Source of the DNA: Anisakis pegreffii
Taxonomy: Eukaryota; Nematoda; Chromadorea; Rhabditida; Anisakidae
DNA: 64,000 bases
Reading direction: 5' to 3'
NCBI GenBank assembly: GCA_035041965.1
Contig: JAPYMA010000242.1
Coordinates: 124,001 to 188,000, forward strand
The notes beneath the pieces were generated by a model. That model was not told the origin of the DNA. It saw only the letters and a list, made by a program, of their open reading frames with translations, and did not search any database. Within the stretch, counting starts at the first letter, position 1. Every line of letters begins with the position of its first letter. Below, in pieces: positions 1 through 13,599 of the stretch. Made by a program: the position numbers and the translations under genes.

Positions 1-2193
1 GCCTTTTGTCGATTCCATCTCACCTCAAAACATTCTTTCCCTCAGTGTGAAGCAATATTTTTTATCATCAGTGTTTACAACAGATATCTTCTTTGATAAT
101 TTGTCATAATTTTATTCGTTCAATGCTTACTCTATTCGAGTGTCTCAACTCCTTGACTGATGCAGTAGCGTTGATGAATATGCAGTTGTGTTTTAATTTG
201 CCTAACGAAGTTTATGAATGCTTTATACGAATACATATCTTTCATCACTCTCATTTATCTCAATAATACACCCGTCCATATGAGTCAGAATGTCTCCTTA
301 TATTTTGGATACCATAAATGATGAGTGCACATGCAAGCAATGACATGAAACGTCTCGTGAAATTTATGAGTCGCAGAAGTTTTTGCGTTAGATGAATGCA
401 GTTCGTAATTTAGGTAAAAATATCTCTTAAGAACACGCAATTTCTTAGAAACGCTTCACTCATAAAATTGATTGCAATCATAAAATTGCATTCATCCAGT
501 CCGTGTGCTGACCACTCATCCAATTATCACCGTGATAATCTTCAAACAACAGCTGCTGCATCGTTGTGATATGATGTAACGTATTTCTCGTTCATCGCTT
601 TTTCAATACCTCATCGTTTATCACATCCTCTTATCAGTGCAAGCTGCTCCTCGATTAGCGATTCTTATTAACTTCGTATTTGTTCCGACTCAATGCTTCG
701 TAATATTCATTCGTTACTTTCTTCATTTATTCATTCACTTCCCCTGTTGCTGGCTCGTTGATGTATTCCTTATTTCCATATCTTTTAATCATTTGAGCGC
801 AATGAAATTTTGCAGCAGTTCAAATTGATTTGTTCAAAACACTTATGTCTATACATATTAGCCGTATTTGTTCACGTACTGTAAGATTGTGAGCTCAATT
901 AAGAAAATTTCATTCTTGATTATTGCACTTCGAAAAGAACATTCGAAAACATTTAGCCGAACAGATACCTTTTTCTAACACGAATATCTTCGTATCTGTA
1001 AACGACCGCAGCAATGGTATGATTAGTCAATGCATGTATGGTTCATATGATATAATCGTATAAATTTCAAAAGATGCCAGTTGAAAATTACGATTTGCAA
1101 AACAAGAATTACAGTGCGATTCAGCTTTTATTATATGAGTCAAATTCAAAAGTGACAACTTCAGAACCTGTTTTTAAGTGTGCTTCTGTTCGGTTTTATT
1201 TCTTCGATTTTGTGATCATTCGATCAGCATCAACGGCTCTCGTTTTTTTCGAGTGTCACTTTTTTAAATTCTTTTACGCATTTGCATCGTTACCGATGAA
1301 CTTTCACCTTACTTTGCAATAGAATACGCATTCATTTCTCGTGTTTTCTTTTTTATTCTGAACGCACCCGTCAGTCACTTCTTCTTTCTGCAATTTGTTA
1401 CGCTGCAAACATTCACTTGAGCAGTTCCACTCATTTACAGTATAATCGCTTTTGTTCATTTCATCTGCTAGAAGAATAATTGTTATCATTGTCAATACTG
1501 TTGATGATTCTAGAGAAGTTTTATTTGAATGGTTGACTTTGTACTCTGTGAAGTTGATGCGCATCTTTATTCAGAATATTTGTTAGCCAAAGAAATAGAT
1601 CAGTGAGTTGAATCGATTGCGGTGAACTGAAGAAAAATATTTGATTTTTTTTGTTCGTCATGTTGGATGATTACTGAAATACTTCATGTTTGTTCTGAAT
1701 TATGCATTCATTCAAAAAAGTTTTTCTGAGGAGCTCTCCGACTGAAATGCAGTAATCTGTTGACTAGCACTTCACATTTTGAATATGCTCCATTTTTTGA
1801 TATTCATATTTCAGTTTTCTTCCCTCGATATTCGTGTTTCTTCCAACGACCTCTAAAATTAGTACTTAAAGTGTTTTGGTTTTCCTGTGATCAGTGTACG
1901 TACCATTTTCCATACAATTATACTGGTCGTTGAATACTTAAGATATCAATGCTAGCAGAGAAGACGAAGTAATTGGGAATAACGCTGACTTTATGTTTGC
2001 TGTCGAACTTCATTTTTTAGCATAAAATTCTTTAAAATCCTTCCTTTGCGTTTTTTTTGGATCTTCCGAAATACTTCGGATTTGAACAATGATGATGCTT
2101 TTGAAAATTTTGCTGTTTTAAAAACTCTTGCTAACGAAGTTGTATGTTGATGCCGTTTGGTTGCCTCATTAAACTCGTGAATTATTTACTCTC
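1..2193. other. Intergenic, no gene recognised
   Basis: AT-rich sequence with only short open frames of low-complexity, hydrophobic or Ser/Phe-rich composition, none flanked by good splice signals or resembling a known family. It probably holds the upstream region of the RING-finger gene that starts at 2230. Confidence 0.5.
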
Positions 2194-2203
2194 ACTTCTT
2201 CAG
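2194..2203 (+). promoter_or_regulatory. Probable trans-splice acceptor of the RING gene
   Basis: A CTTCTTCAG-type acceptor lies 26 nt upstream of the ATG at 2230. No upstream coding exon fits, so it is read as a spliced-leader acceptor or a 5' UTR intron end. Confidence 0.45.
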
Positions 2204-2229
2204 TTTTCGTTGTGTTGATTCCTCATACG

Positions 2230-3207
2230 ATGGATCCCACCGACATCCAATGTGGTGTATGTTTCGACACTATGGTTAAGGTATGATAAATCTATTTACT
2301 TTCATTAAAGTTTTACTATACCAATATTGAATGATTTCATACTATCATCATATCGCATCATAGCAAAAATGTAAAAAGTTCACCTCAACAAACCAGGTAG
2401 AGAATAACTTTGGGATTTTACACTGCCACATTGATTATATATTATTGGCTATAAGACACGAATCTGAATCAACAATGAAACTGAAGCAGTCATTCTGTAG
2501 CGGGATGTATGATGTGCATCGTTCTTAGTTTGATCGTTCTTAGCGCAGTGTAAACATTTAGACACGTTCAGAATTTCCAAATTTTTAATTCTTTTTACCG
2601 TCCATTACCACAACAAGCGATTTCTCAAATCATACGTATGCTCATGAAAGCGCCCATTTCAGCCAATGGTATTACGTTGTGGGCACTCATTCTGTGAATT
2701 GTGCGCTGAAGAATCAATCAACTTTAGTGATAAATGTCCGTTGTGCAGAAAGAAATCAGTTGGAATTTGTATATATAATCGGTGTCTAGATCAATGCATT
2801 CAGTCGTGGATATCCAATCAGCCGAAGTCGATAAGAGAAGCATATCGACATCGCATCGCACAATATAACAGTACGTGCATGCTTCAAGCACATCATAACA
2901 CAAAAAACGTCTTTTCGTTAGCTTAAAATTGCGTTTGATCAACAGGTCTCAACTTCTTACGTTCCATACCCCTGTTTGGTGGAATGGCATATGGCCATTT
3001 CTTCCCCTCCAACAATCTGCACAACTGTAATTCCCCTGTCTCTCTAATAATCTGCCATATTTTACAGTTAGCGATAACTCGAAAAAAATCGTAAAATCAA
3101 TCGATTCACCGCTAAAAGAACTTGCCGCAACGAATTTATCGCTGGAATTAATGCAATCAATCACTTCTCTGCGTTCAAACAAGCTTTTTCAAAGCAATTT
3201 TGAATAA
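2230..3207 (+). CDS. RING-finger protein (probable E3 ubiquitin ligase), N-terminal part
   Basis: Three exons in compatible phase: 2230-2280, 2663-2870 and 3068 onward. The first two encode a C3HC4 RING at about residues 8-47: CGVC, then CGHSFCELC, then CPLC, so the metal-binding Cys/His positions are all present and the intron falls inside the RING. By family knowledge such domains recruit E2 enzymes for ubiquitin transfer. After the RING comes a hydrophilic helical region. Exon 3 stays open for about 45 codons and then meets TAA at 3205-3207. The protein may end there, at about 130 residues, or it may continue into the exons at 3240-4477; no GT donor in the right phase was found before the stop. 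No B-box was seen. The substrate is unknown. Confidence 0.75.
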
Positions 3208-3239
3208 TCGTGGGAAAATTTTGAAAAAAAAACAATCAG

Positions 3240-4477
3240 TTAACGACAACTTTCAAAACTTCTCCGGATACTCCTCGAATTTCTCATCTCCGCATGCGTT
3301 GTAGGGAAATTCCCACCCAATTAGAAGTACTGTTTCGAAACTTCGATTTATGTGTAAGGCGGCACTGCATTATTATAGGAGTCATTTTCGTACTGCCTTT
3401 TTTGTTCTATAATATAAGAGAACAATTAAGTTTGCTTCTTCTCGTCAGCTATCACACGATTCGGTTAGCAAAAACTCTGAGAAAAGGTTCACGTAAACGA
3501 TCGTATCATATAAGGTGACGAATCCAAATGGATCAAAGTTGCTGGAACAATCACTAATTGCGCCTTATTTGTCCATTCTTAACGTTCCCAATAGTCCATA
3601 ACTACGAAAACACATCAATCGGAAAAGTGTGTTACAGAGATATTATTGTTGAAAAATAAGGCTCGTATTATTCTCTGGACAGTCGTATCACGCTCACGAT
3701 ATGAGGCCGTAAGAATTAGCGATATTGAAAGACTTTACAATGTGAGTTATTTTTTCTTCGCAACATATTCATTATCAGAAATCATTGTGATATTTACACG
3801 TTACATTTTGAAATATACGTATGTCTTTTCAGTAATCGACTTGATCAGAAAAACAGCAGTTATCATTGTGGTTTTAGGGTTGAGTTTAACTATGAATGAG
3901 GTGATGAGATATACGTATAGTTGCAATGTGATCTGGATGCAATCGTGCAATGAAACGTAATTAGAGTCATTAACGAAACTTTCATTAAACACTTTCATTT
4001 CAGGAGATTCAACAGGAACTGGGAAGAGAAGTGATGAAATTTGATGCTGAGCTCACGGAACAAATCAGACGAGAAGCGTTATTACATGATGGATGTTTCT
4101 TCAAATTGCTGAAAGATGACGACTGTACCTGTAAGCCGAATTAGTTGTTCCCTATGAATTTGACTTTACTTGGAACTCCCTCACGACCCCCATTTGATTG
4201 TAATTTGTCAGAAATCTTGAAATTTTTATTATTATTTGAGTTTTTCACATATTTTAAAGTACCTGAAAGAATTCGTATATTTCAACATTATGAGGTGACC
4301 TTTTTAAATGAGCTTCACGATTGAATACTTAAGTAGCTCACAGTGAACATCTGTTGTAAGCAATGAAGTTGCACTCATAACAATTAACTGATTAACAACC
4401 GAGCTATGTTCTAATTGAAACAGAAGAAATAAAATTTTTTATTTTCAGCATTTGAAGTTCGGCTTTTGAACCCATAA
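3240..4477 (+). CDS. Coding exons, probably the 3' part of the RING locus or a close second gene
   Basis: Four exons fit together in phase: 3240-3353, 3595-3741, 4004-4130 and 4449-4477, the last one ending in TAA. Together they encode about 137 charged, largely helical residues, including EIQQELGREVMKFDAEL and a terminal FEVRLLNP. The first exon has a CAATCAG acceptor in phase 0, which would suit a continuation of the RING protein, but the preceding exon reads into a stop before any usable donor. An alternative start is the ATG at 3294, only 87 nt after the upstream stop, which would make this a separate small protein. No domain is recognised. The splice sites at 3594 (AATAG) and 4448 are the least certain. 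Confidence 0.5.
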
Positions 4478-6702
4478 TCATCCGCAAACAATCACTTGAT
4501 CATTTGCAGTTATCAGTCAGTCAGCTCATCCCGACCATCAAACAACGCAGTTTTGATATGCAGTGCATTTTAATATCAGCCAATGGCAAAATCAGCATTC
4601 AGCACACTCTGTTCATAGATGAAGCGTTCTTACTGTAAACAATTCTCTTATAATCGGCCATTTTCAACAAATATTTTCGCTGTTTCTGTTCATAAATTGG
4701 TCGCAGTAATGAAGTCTTTCGATGTGGTATCTGTATGAAAATGAAGAAAGTGTTGTTGTGAATGTGCTTCGTTAGATCTGCAGTTGAATTTTCGTTGTAA
4801 TAAATCTGAAATTATCAACTGTTGGTTGTGCAGTTGCTGCCATTTGCAGTTATAACGGCTCTGTGGATTGTTTTTCGCTGCAAGTTCGCAGCTGATTCAA
4901 TGGAAATAAAAACTTCAATCATTGGAATTTAGTGCATTACAATTGTGATTTTTTTTAGTGATGTTCTCATCCGTGACAGTTTACGGTTAAGAATTTGCTC
5001 TCGTCACTATTGAATTATTTCGGTACGCTAAACATGAGATTGGCATAAAAATAGAATATGGGGAGAACCTGAACAGACTGAAAATGAATGTTATCAACGT
5101 GAAATACGCTCAGCGAATCAATATGATGGACAATGACGTGGGATATGTCTTTCTGGATTAAAGATATTGAATTGTTCGTAAGCGAGGGCTTCATAAATTA
5201 GTATCTTCGTGAACTTAGCGTTTATTTTGTACGTGGACGGGTACATAAGTGAGCGATAATTGTGAGTGAATCTACACTCATGCTCACAATCAGTTTTTAG
5301 TTAATTGAATCATATAGAATTTCAGTTATTCCCGTATTCAACAAACAGTCTTATGCTGAATACATCAGTGAACTGAATACATTACAACCTTAATAGTACA
5401 ATTCTATAAGTATGTGCCATATTGCGTTTTTTGATGACACATTGCGAGTTTTACATTTAATCATTATACGTTTGTTTGTTTACAATACTTATTTCTCAGC
5501 AAACCCTCAACTAGTCTTCGATATTGCTTGTTGCATTCGTTTCGCTTTCATAATACTGATTGACATCAGTGAGCATTTTATAGACTTTATTCGATTTGAC
5601 ATTTATCGAAATGAGCTCAATTGCTTTGATCAATTTGTTAATGCTCTAAACTAACATCATTGCTTATTCATCTCAACTCCCTTATTATTCACACTTAAAT
5701 TTGATCAAAACCTCGTACAAATAGTATAAGCATAGAATTTTTTTCAAAAACAGCTCATTCCAACATAAATACTCTCTAATGTACTCATTTTAGTCTATTC
5801 CTAACATAAAATCCTATGCGTTAATGGAATTCCCTTCATTGTTCTTAGTTACATATTCTTGAAAATGAACCGAATAGCATAAAATTTTACGTTGTATGTG
5901 TCGTCACAAATCTTCTCGATTGATCTGTTCAGATAATCGTTTGCTTTTTGATTTAAACATTACCCTTTTATAGTCATCTCAATATTATATTAGTCAATAT
6001 TGACATCATTCTGTCGATCTACACGAGTAGGGCTTTTGAAAATTGATAGAAATAGATTGAACATGACCTATTCGATCGATTTTGCCAGTTTGCGATAGAT
6101 TTGTGGTTTGCGGCATAATACTATACACTTTAGGTCTGTCGAAATTTTTGTTTGTATAAAGTCAGCAGTGTCTTACGTAACCGATAAAAGGAGGTGATAA
6201 GAAAAGCAGTTCGAAACACCCAAATACTAGCCATTCGTAACACATCATCCGTTGATCAGTGCCCTTCCCATATCAGCACTCTTCAATTTTATTGCCTCAC
6301 ATGCTTCATTTCCAATTCATATATGACGCTCACACCGCTATTTGGGATGTGTCTCAGAAACTGATATATGCTTCCAAACTCTTTTAGCTGTTTCAAGAAC
6401 GTTGTTTGCGGAGTTGAAAACTCATCATTTCGATGTAATAACATGTAAACATCTGAATAGATTAGTACAAACCATGGAACTAGTACAAAAAATACAAACT
6501 CAACCGCCCTACCTTTCTTAACTATTACTTCATCACTTTCAAAAAGTGTCAATACCAACACTAATTTGCATTTTTTGCGAGTACGATTGAGTTTATCTTT
6601 TGCGACTTATTGGCGTCCATGAAATCAGTTCCGTTTGAATCGTAGCAAATTTATTTGTGATCCATATGTGCGAAGACAACTCAATTTAAGATGATCCATG
6701 GA
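4478..6702. other. Intergenic, no gene recognised
   Basis: About 2.2 kb of AT-rich sequence. Open frames at 5412-5654 (+) and 6289-6561 (-) are hydrophobic and low in information, with no matching neighbours or splice signals. Nothing else was seen. Confidence 0.5.
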
Positions 6703-6709
6703 ATTTCAG
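6703..6709 (+). promoter_or_regulatory. Probable trans-splice acceptor of the PPxY membrane protein gene
   Basis: ATTTCAG ends 12 nt before the ATG at 6722, and an in-frame stop lies in the 12-nt leader. This supports 6722 as the real start. Confidence 0.5.
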
Positions 6710-6721
6710 AATATTTAAAAG

Positions 6722-8500
6722 ATGCCATCTCGAGGATTGATGAAGGCTGCACCTGATTATGCAACCACCTCCTTTTCATATACTGTTAACAGCATCGGAT
6801 CATCACTGGAACGGATGCTCAACACAACTGAAAAAATACCAACAACGATACTTGCAGACATACCTAGCCAATCAACGTGGGCAAACATGCAAACGTGGTC
6901 AACGCAAGCAGCAGTGCCAGCAGGCACCTCAACAACGCCAAGCATCGATAATCCAAGGGACTGTTGTGGTCAAGTCGAGAGGGAGACTGATCTCGCGCAA
7001 TCGTTCGTGCTCTACTTTGCACCAGTGGTTATTGGATTGGCAATAGTAATGTGTATCGCAAGACTACTCTTCAATTACTGCACTTTCCGAGCGTTAACTC
7101 AGCCTGAGTCATCGCATTGTTCATCGACATCGCATATGCAGAGCACTCGCAATCGCCGTCATGCTCATCATATTCACACACTCGATCGTTAGCATCCTTT
7201 ATTTCAACGTTCTCATGGCACGAACTCTTTGTTCTACTCAATCCAAACACATATCTCATTTCATATAATTAGTTGAAGCACTTTGCTCTGATCAACTGAT
7301 TGAAACGTTAAAGTTTAGCTCTCTCCTGATAAGCGGCCCACTTCTTTTTTGACGAGAATAATGTTTTACCACACCTAAATTAGTTGGTAAATCCATATGA
7401 CAACAGCGCATTTGATGGTACTGATAAGCCACTTTACTTCAGTAACGCACATTCGCAGTGCTTCACTGTACCATCGTAAACACCACTGTACCACTGTACC
7501 ATCACTGTATCAAAAAAGAATTGCAAAATAAATGCGTAATTGGCCGAGAACAATCTTTTGCTGCACAAAACCTAAGCCGTGATTGTTCGATTGGAAGAAT
7601 CAATTAGGCACATAATCATAATTTCTTCCATTCTGCTTTCGACATGTTAACATAATATTTGACAAAGCATTGAAATTCAGATAATCGAATCTACACGATA
7701 CCTTGTGAAAGGAATGATTCACTGGCACAAATATTCATGCAAGTTCCACCACCAAATTATGAACAAGCTCAAAAATACGGCAGATCAGTTACACCAGTGG
7801 CGCTGTCTATCGATCAGGGCCCTCCACCATACGCTTATCAGAATCCACTATGTCTCAACAACGAGCAATCTGACCCACAGCAAAGGTATTTTCAACGAAC
7901 TTATATGTGTACGTGATGGAAGGTGAACTTAGTGTTTCAAGTTGACAACTAAGGCATCGCTCGTTTCATCCATCAACTCGAGCTCAGTTAAGAAAGCGAC
8001 CTATTTCTGATGAAGAAATGAGCGATGGAAATGTGCCTTCTATGGCTTACGCTTAAAAATTGTTACCATTTGTAGCTCGGGGACACTCTAATAATTTTCC
8101 CTATAATAAAATTCGAAAATGTGATCCAAAAAATGTTGTCTATGCAAACAAACGTTCGGACGCGATTCTAGCGCCAGGCTCATCAGCTTTAGCATCCACA
8201 AGAAACTAACTATGTGCAGTGCTCATTCGAAGTGCACAAAAACTTTATAAGATCTATTGTTAATGAGCTATTGCAATTCAAAATGCGAGTGATTTCAGTG
8301 CATCACTCGAACAAGTGCACGTCATATCGTCTCCTTCACCGTCATCAAATCAGCAACAAAATTCAGTATCGTCAACAATAAATCCAAACTCGGAATCGAA
8401 TATTCCCCAAGAAACGATCACCCATTCGAGTCAAATGCAGTCAAATGAAGAAAGAAATCCAACCGCTAATCCTCCATCATATACCTCCATTATTCGATAA
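6722..8500 (+). CDS. Single-pass membrane protein with three PPxY motifs
   Basis: Three exons, 6722-7187, 7681-7885 and 8299-8500, join in phase 1 and then phase 2 and give a 290-residue protein. The first ~95 residues are rich in Ser/Thr and carry a DCCG cysteine pair; no signal peptide is visible. A strong hydrophobic segment spans about residues 100-122 (LYFAPVVIGLAIVMCIARLL). The tail holds VPPPNYEQ, GPPPYAY and a terminal NPPSYTSIIR, three PPxY motifs that in other proteins bind WW domains of NEDD4-type ubiquitin ligases. The layout (one membrane segment, proline-rich cytosolic tail) resembles Shisa, WBP1 and similar adaptors, but no family is assigned because the ectodomain matches none that I recognise. 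The first donor (GTTAGC) is weak but phase-consistent. An open stretch near 7990-8056 could be an alternative 3' exon. Confidence 0.65.
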
Positions 8501-10376
8501 AAATCACTAGCAATCGGTTCAGATTGAGCACTTTAAACGATCTCGTTTGCGGAACGAATACTGACGATTAATGATTAATTTGTACCGATCGTTCAATCAG
8601 TAATGATCACACAGAGCTGATGATCATATCATTTCTAAATGATCATCTCTCAAACAATCGCAAACGCACAACCGACATGAAAGAGTGCTCCCCTTTGCGA
8701 GTCTTCTTCTTCACATTCAAAAAAAAATTGTAGTATATGTATAATAAATAATATTTTATAAAGTTTGCAACGGTATTTTTGTTCATTAATATTCTTTGAA
8801 CGTTTACATCTTTCGACGTTGAGATGCGAACATTGAATCACCGATTTATAAGTGCTTTAGCCAATGATAATGAGTGTGCACTTACGTTCTCATTAATTCA
8901 TACGTGCTTGAAATGTGTGATTGATTGTTAAACTTGCATGGGAGTTAGTATTGATTAGAAACGTTTGTGCACATCATTGTGGATATATAATGATGAATTG
9001 ATAATGAGTAATTGTTTGCTTGCTCTTCATATTAAAGATGAACCATAAAAGACTGATAACAACTTGAAAATAATCATTTATTCGGCTACACCAATTAAAA
9101 GCAACAATCGGCTAATAAGAAAACTTAGTAAAACTGACTGGCTGCAAAAAAAGAAATTAATAATTCTCTAACAAGAATGGAAATCACAATTGCGATCAAA
9201 CAAAAATATACAACGAATAATAAGTGACAAAGCAAAAGCATTCAGTGAAAATTCAACTGCAACGATCCCGTACCGTTTCAAAAATATTCAGCAATTGGCT
9301 AGACATACTTTTTGAAAATCTAGTAATTTACAGTCAACATTCAACTCGAGCTGACCGCAAAACAATCAATATTTCCGGGAAAAAAAGTGAAAGAGAAACG
9401 TTATAAGACGGAGTTCAAGAAGAGATATGAACAAAGGAAACGAACGAAAATACGACTAAAATAAGTAGCTGACTAATAGTAAGCAATATTTGATTCTGAA
9501 TAACTGTCTTCGTGGTGATTCAACACAATGAACTCAAGTGTTTGGTCGTTTGGATGCACTTTCTGATGACGTCAACGCAGCGATGAAGTAATCACATTGC
9601 TTATCTATACCAGAACAGATCAAAAAAATGTGCTATTCACAAAGAACGATGAAATTTTATGTCGTTTAGAGCAGGGCAAAAAGATCCTTGCTATATGATT
9701 AACTGATGACGAAATTAAACTTAAATCTCAAGCTTTAAATTATTGTATACTTTGGCAAATCCGTTACGCCCAGTTCCATTTCAAAAACAAAGAACACTTC
9801 CTGTGCAGGCATTGTTCTTCATTCCCAATGATACCTTTTTTGTGAAAAATTTCAAAACGCGCACAGTAAAATCATACAATTTCATTATAATGATTTAGAG
9901 AAATTTCTTTGCAACTGGTTTTCAGAATCAGTTCAGATGGTGATACGTTCAAAATCTCCGAAATCGCTCCAACACTGAGGACCTGAGAAGTGCCATCGCA
10001 AAGCCATTTTTTTAAAATCTTTATCAATTAATGATTGAATGCATGATACGAACTACCTGATGAAGTTGACAGAATCCCAGTAAGATTAACATACAAACGA
10101 CTCAAAAATCGGCAAAATATATTTTCTATGAATCAATTTTCATCACTCCAAAATAACCGTTCGAAGCAGTGGAATTGTTTCGTTCTCCACCTTCCATAAT
10201 GTCAATATATCACATAAACATTTACAGATTACAAATCATTGTAGAAAAAAAACACTTTCGCATCTTTGATCAATTGACTTCGACCTGACATTATTTTAAA
10301 AATTATCGATTGCAAATAACTTATCACTTCGAATGATTATGAGAATATAGTAGAGTTGAACTTATCAAAAAACTTA
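8501..10376. other. Intergenic, no gene recognised
   Basis: Sequence between two convergent genes. AT-rich, with short open frames only. It should contain both 3' UTRs; candidate AATAAA signals exist (for example near 8743 on +), but none can be assigned firmly. Confidence 0.45.
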
Positions 10377-12930
10377 TTAAGCAAATAACACAGGTAAATC
10401 ATCTTCAGTCTCGAGTATATTCTTCGGTTGATTTTCCGATTCGAAAATTCCTTGCTCCTCCAGTTTTTTCTTCTGTTGCTCGAGCAACAAATCTGCTTCA
10501 GCGCGATCCTTCTTCTTCTTTGCTTGGATTTTCTTCATTCTGCAGAGGAAGAAAATCACTTTCCATTTTGTTTTCTGTTTCATTCCCGACTTGTTTTCTC
10601 CCTATCGAGCAGAATATTCCCATTGTGCTTCATTCTTTTCCGAAATAATTTCTGCTCAAAAAAGAAAATTTTCAGCGGTATAAAAGTAATCAGTCTCTCC
10701 TTGAAGACCACAATGTTTCATAAAAGAATAAAGTCTCCACTGAAAACTAGATTCGTAAACAAACCTGTAAAATTCTTCTCGTTCCATTTCATCCAGTTCC
10801 GTCATTATATACATTAATGTATTTTCAATGCGCGGTATTATAACTGAAAATTATCACTCACAAAGTCACACAATACTCAATTCAAACTGAAATATCCTAA
10901 ATTTTGCATATATAGAAATAGAAATTGAATTTTTTCGAAATTGAAGTTATATGTAATTGTATGTAAATTGCACACAAATGAAAATTGTACATAAAATAAA
11001 GTGTATTTCGACAATACGCCAAATTTTCACGTAACAGTGATCAAATGTAACAAAGCTAGGAAACACACACTCAACTGGTGTAGTATACCACTTAATCAAC
11101 TTTCGCTATCAGAATATAATCAGCATATCTCCTTTCAACTTCCAGATAATTTGCACTGATTCATTGTTCACTAACTACTCTAGAAAGTAACTGATGAATG
11201 CAAAATTTACGTTGTAAATGACGTTCTATTACCAACTACTCAAACAAAAGCTAACCGTGTTCAATAGCGTTAACACGTCTGTTGGTCACCTTGATAGCCT
11301 CATCCAACGTTATGAAACAAGTCTGCAATGTGGCTAATTCAACGAGCAACTCAACCGCTCTGCTGTAATTCTTCTTCAGTTTCGCGATATTTGCACCTCC
11401 TTTTCCCAATCCAGTCAAGTCGTACGTACTCGGACCATCCACATATGCATCGAATACGGGTAAAAACACACCTCAAAAGTGAATCAATTCACATCACTGA
11501 CAACATGCGCTGGTTCCGCTCTTCTCATCAATACATATAATATCACCTATCTAAAGAAAACTACAGTCAAACACAAAAAAATCTGAAAATTGCCCGAAGC
11601 TCTTAAAATGCTCGTGTTACTTTGACAAAACACAACAATTCAAGCAGATATGAGGATGATATTTGAATGGTGAAAAATGACAATATCATAATAATCAAAT
11701 GTACCACAGACATACCAACAACGTTCTCTTTCTTCATGTGAACGCGCTGTTGTGCTCGAGAAACATTTTGTATAACCATATGTGAAAAATCACCAGCAGT
11801 GAATTTTGCCTCTGCTAATGAGAAGCTTGCTTCGCGTAACACTTCGCCCATTAAGTTTTTATTCTGAATATGAACAATCACTCAATTTCAATGCAACTCG
11901 CATTCAGTACACAGATGATAAGCATCGCTCTTTTCGAGTCTAACTCCACAGCTGACTAAATCAGTAACAATCTCCAAAACGCAAAAGAACAACATAAGCG
12001 GCATTGCATATCAACTGCAAAATCACTTTTGCGAAATATACGTCATCTCCTCGAATAAATTCATTTTACGTACAATGCAAACAACTTAACGGCAAAATTT
12101 TCCAATAGTGATACACCAAATTACAAATGACGACACGCGATCAAACGATCAAAGAATATGGATCGCAAAAATTAGTTACCTCAACAATCTTGCCAAGAAT
12201 TGAACGAAACCGCATATTTAATGCATCAGCTTTCTTCTTCAATAGACTGTGGCCTTTCTGTGCAGCTTTTAATCGAGTTTTCATGACTGTCTGCGCCCTA
12301 AAACGAGATTCTCCATTGACGTTCTATGGATGAAAAGAGATGAAGGTTAAAATACTGCAAGGCCTCAATATTCGTTTGCATGTCACAAAAGGGAACCCAC
12401 ACGTTCCACGTGGATATATCGAATAAACTTCAACAAAAATGGATAAGTTAGTGGAATGAAAATGAGATCACAAAAAATATTCCCATGATCCCATGAAGTT
12501 TCCGAAATATTCCGTTTATTGCTTTATATTTCCTTTCGAAAAAACAGGTGAATATTTCGAAATATTTGCTCGTTCAAAGTTCAAAATGCTAGTGTTAACA
12601 AGGAATCGTCTGGTTAGCGAGGGTACATAATATAATCAGCTGAAGTCCTCTGAATGGCTTGCATTAGAGCGTTCTCTCAACCGTCAGGCTTGATTAATAA
12701 ATGCGGTGTAGATTTATTGCATAACGGAACCGCTCAAAGTGACGACCTACTATGCACTCCACCAAAATAGAGTCAAGTTAATAATTGCAACTACTAGAAA
12801 CAACAGCGTAAGCCTCGTTCGAAGAATATTTCAGTGGATAATAGAAACTAGGAAAAAGGAATCAATAACAAGGTAAGACTAACATCCGAGACGGAAATAC
12901 ACCAATTCGATCTTTGCTTCCACCGGACAT
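10377..12930 (-). CDS. vha-14: V-type H+-ATPase subunit D
   Basis: Subunit D is part of the central rotor stalk of the V1 sector, coupling ATP hydrolysis to proton pumping across endomembranes and excretory or epidermal membranes. Six exons in transcript order: 12884-12930, 12180-12297, 11716-11863, 11256-11471, 10765-10843 and 10377-10539, all phase-compatible, giving 256 residues (family about 245-260). The protein begins [15 protein letters not shown] and contains the conserved stretches [60 protein letters not shown] and [19 protein letters not shown]- and C-terminal parts are long helices, as expected for the coiled-coil rotor. The C-terminal tail is Lys/Glu-rich and variable, also as expected. 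The gene symbol follows the C. elegans name for subunit D. No missing conserved block was seen, so it looks intact. Confidence 0.95.
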
Positions 12931-12966
12931 GATGAATGAGTGTTAAATCCTTGAAGGTCACACTAA

Positions 12967-12974
12967 CTGCAAAT
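12967..12974 (-). promoter_or_regulatory. Probable trans-splice acceptor of vha-14
   Basis: On the minus strand an ATTTGCAG acceptor precedes a 36-nt leader and the ATG at 12930. Confidence 0.4.
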
Positions 12975-13599
12975 ACGATACACCATACTTCCATTGTTAG
13001 TTAATCAAAAAAACCGTGAAATATTCAAGAACGTTTAATGATCATTCAAAAATCACTCAGTTAACGAGACCTTGAAATGAGTATGAATAGTGCACATCCA
13101 CTGTAACTGCCTGTATTCAAGGCATGAAGAATTAACGATAATTGATTACGAAAAATTTAACATCACAGATGCTCGTGTGCTCAGACGCTTCACACATCAG
13201 TCGAAGCCTATACGTTAACCTCACTATTGGACTGAGCTCAAGCATACTCCTGATTTCACTTCGAATTGCATATCAACACATGCGGCAAAGCGATAATCTA
13301 AGCACATGCGCACTGTGGCGCCCGTTATCGGCAACAGTGCTAAAATATTGATATAATTGCGTGGATCATGGTGCCATCAATTGATATATTCATACTGCGG
13401 CTATACCAAACGAGGTGGAACTTAATTAAACACATCCAATTAATCAATACCCCCAAACCAAGACATTATTTATCCGACGTATTATAACCAATCCCTAACT
13501 CAGTAACCCCGCCCCGTCTATTTCACTCCGTCTCGCTGAGCGACACACAAACTGAAGACCAATGATTGATCCAAAACGCGTCGCATGTCGTCTTTACTT

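Noticed and set aside
7465..7512. CACTGTACCAT-like tandem repeats
   Set aside because: Few imperfect units within an intron; ordinary slippage.
10428..10817. 129-codon plus-strand ORF
   Set aside because: It is the antisense shadow of the last two exons of vha-14, rich in Phe/Leu from the complement of Lys/Glu codons.
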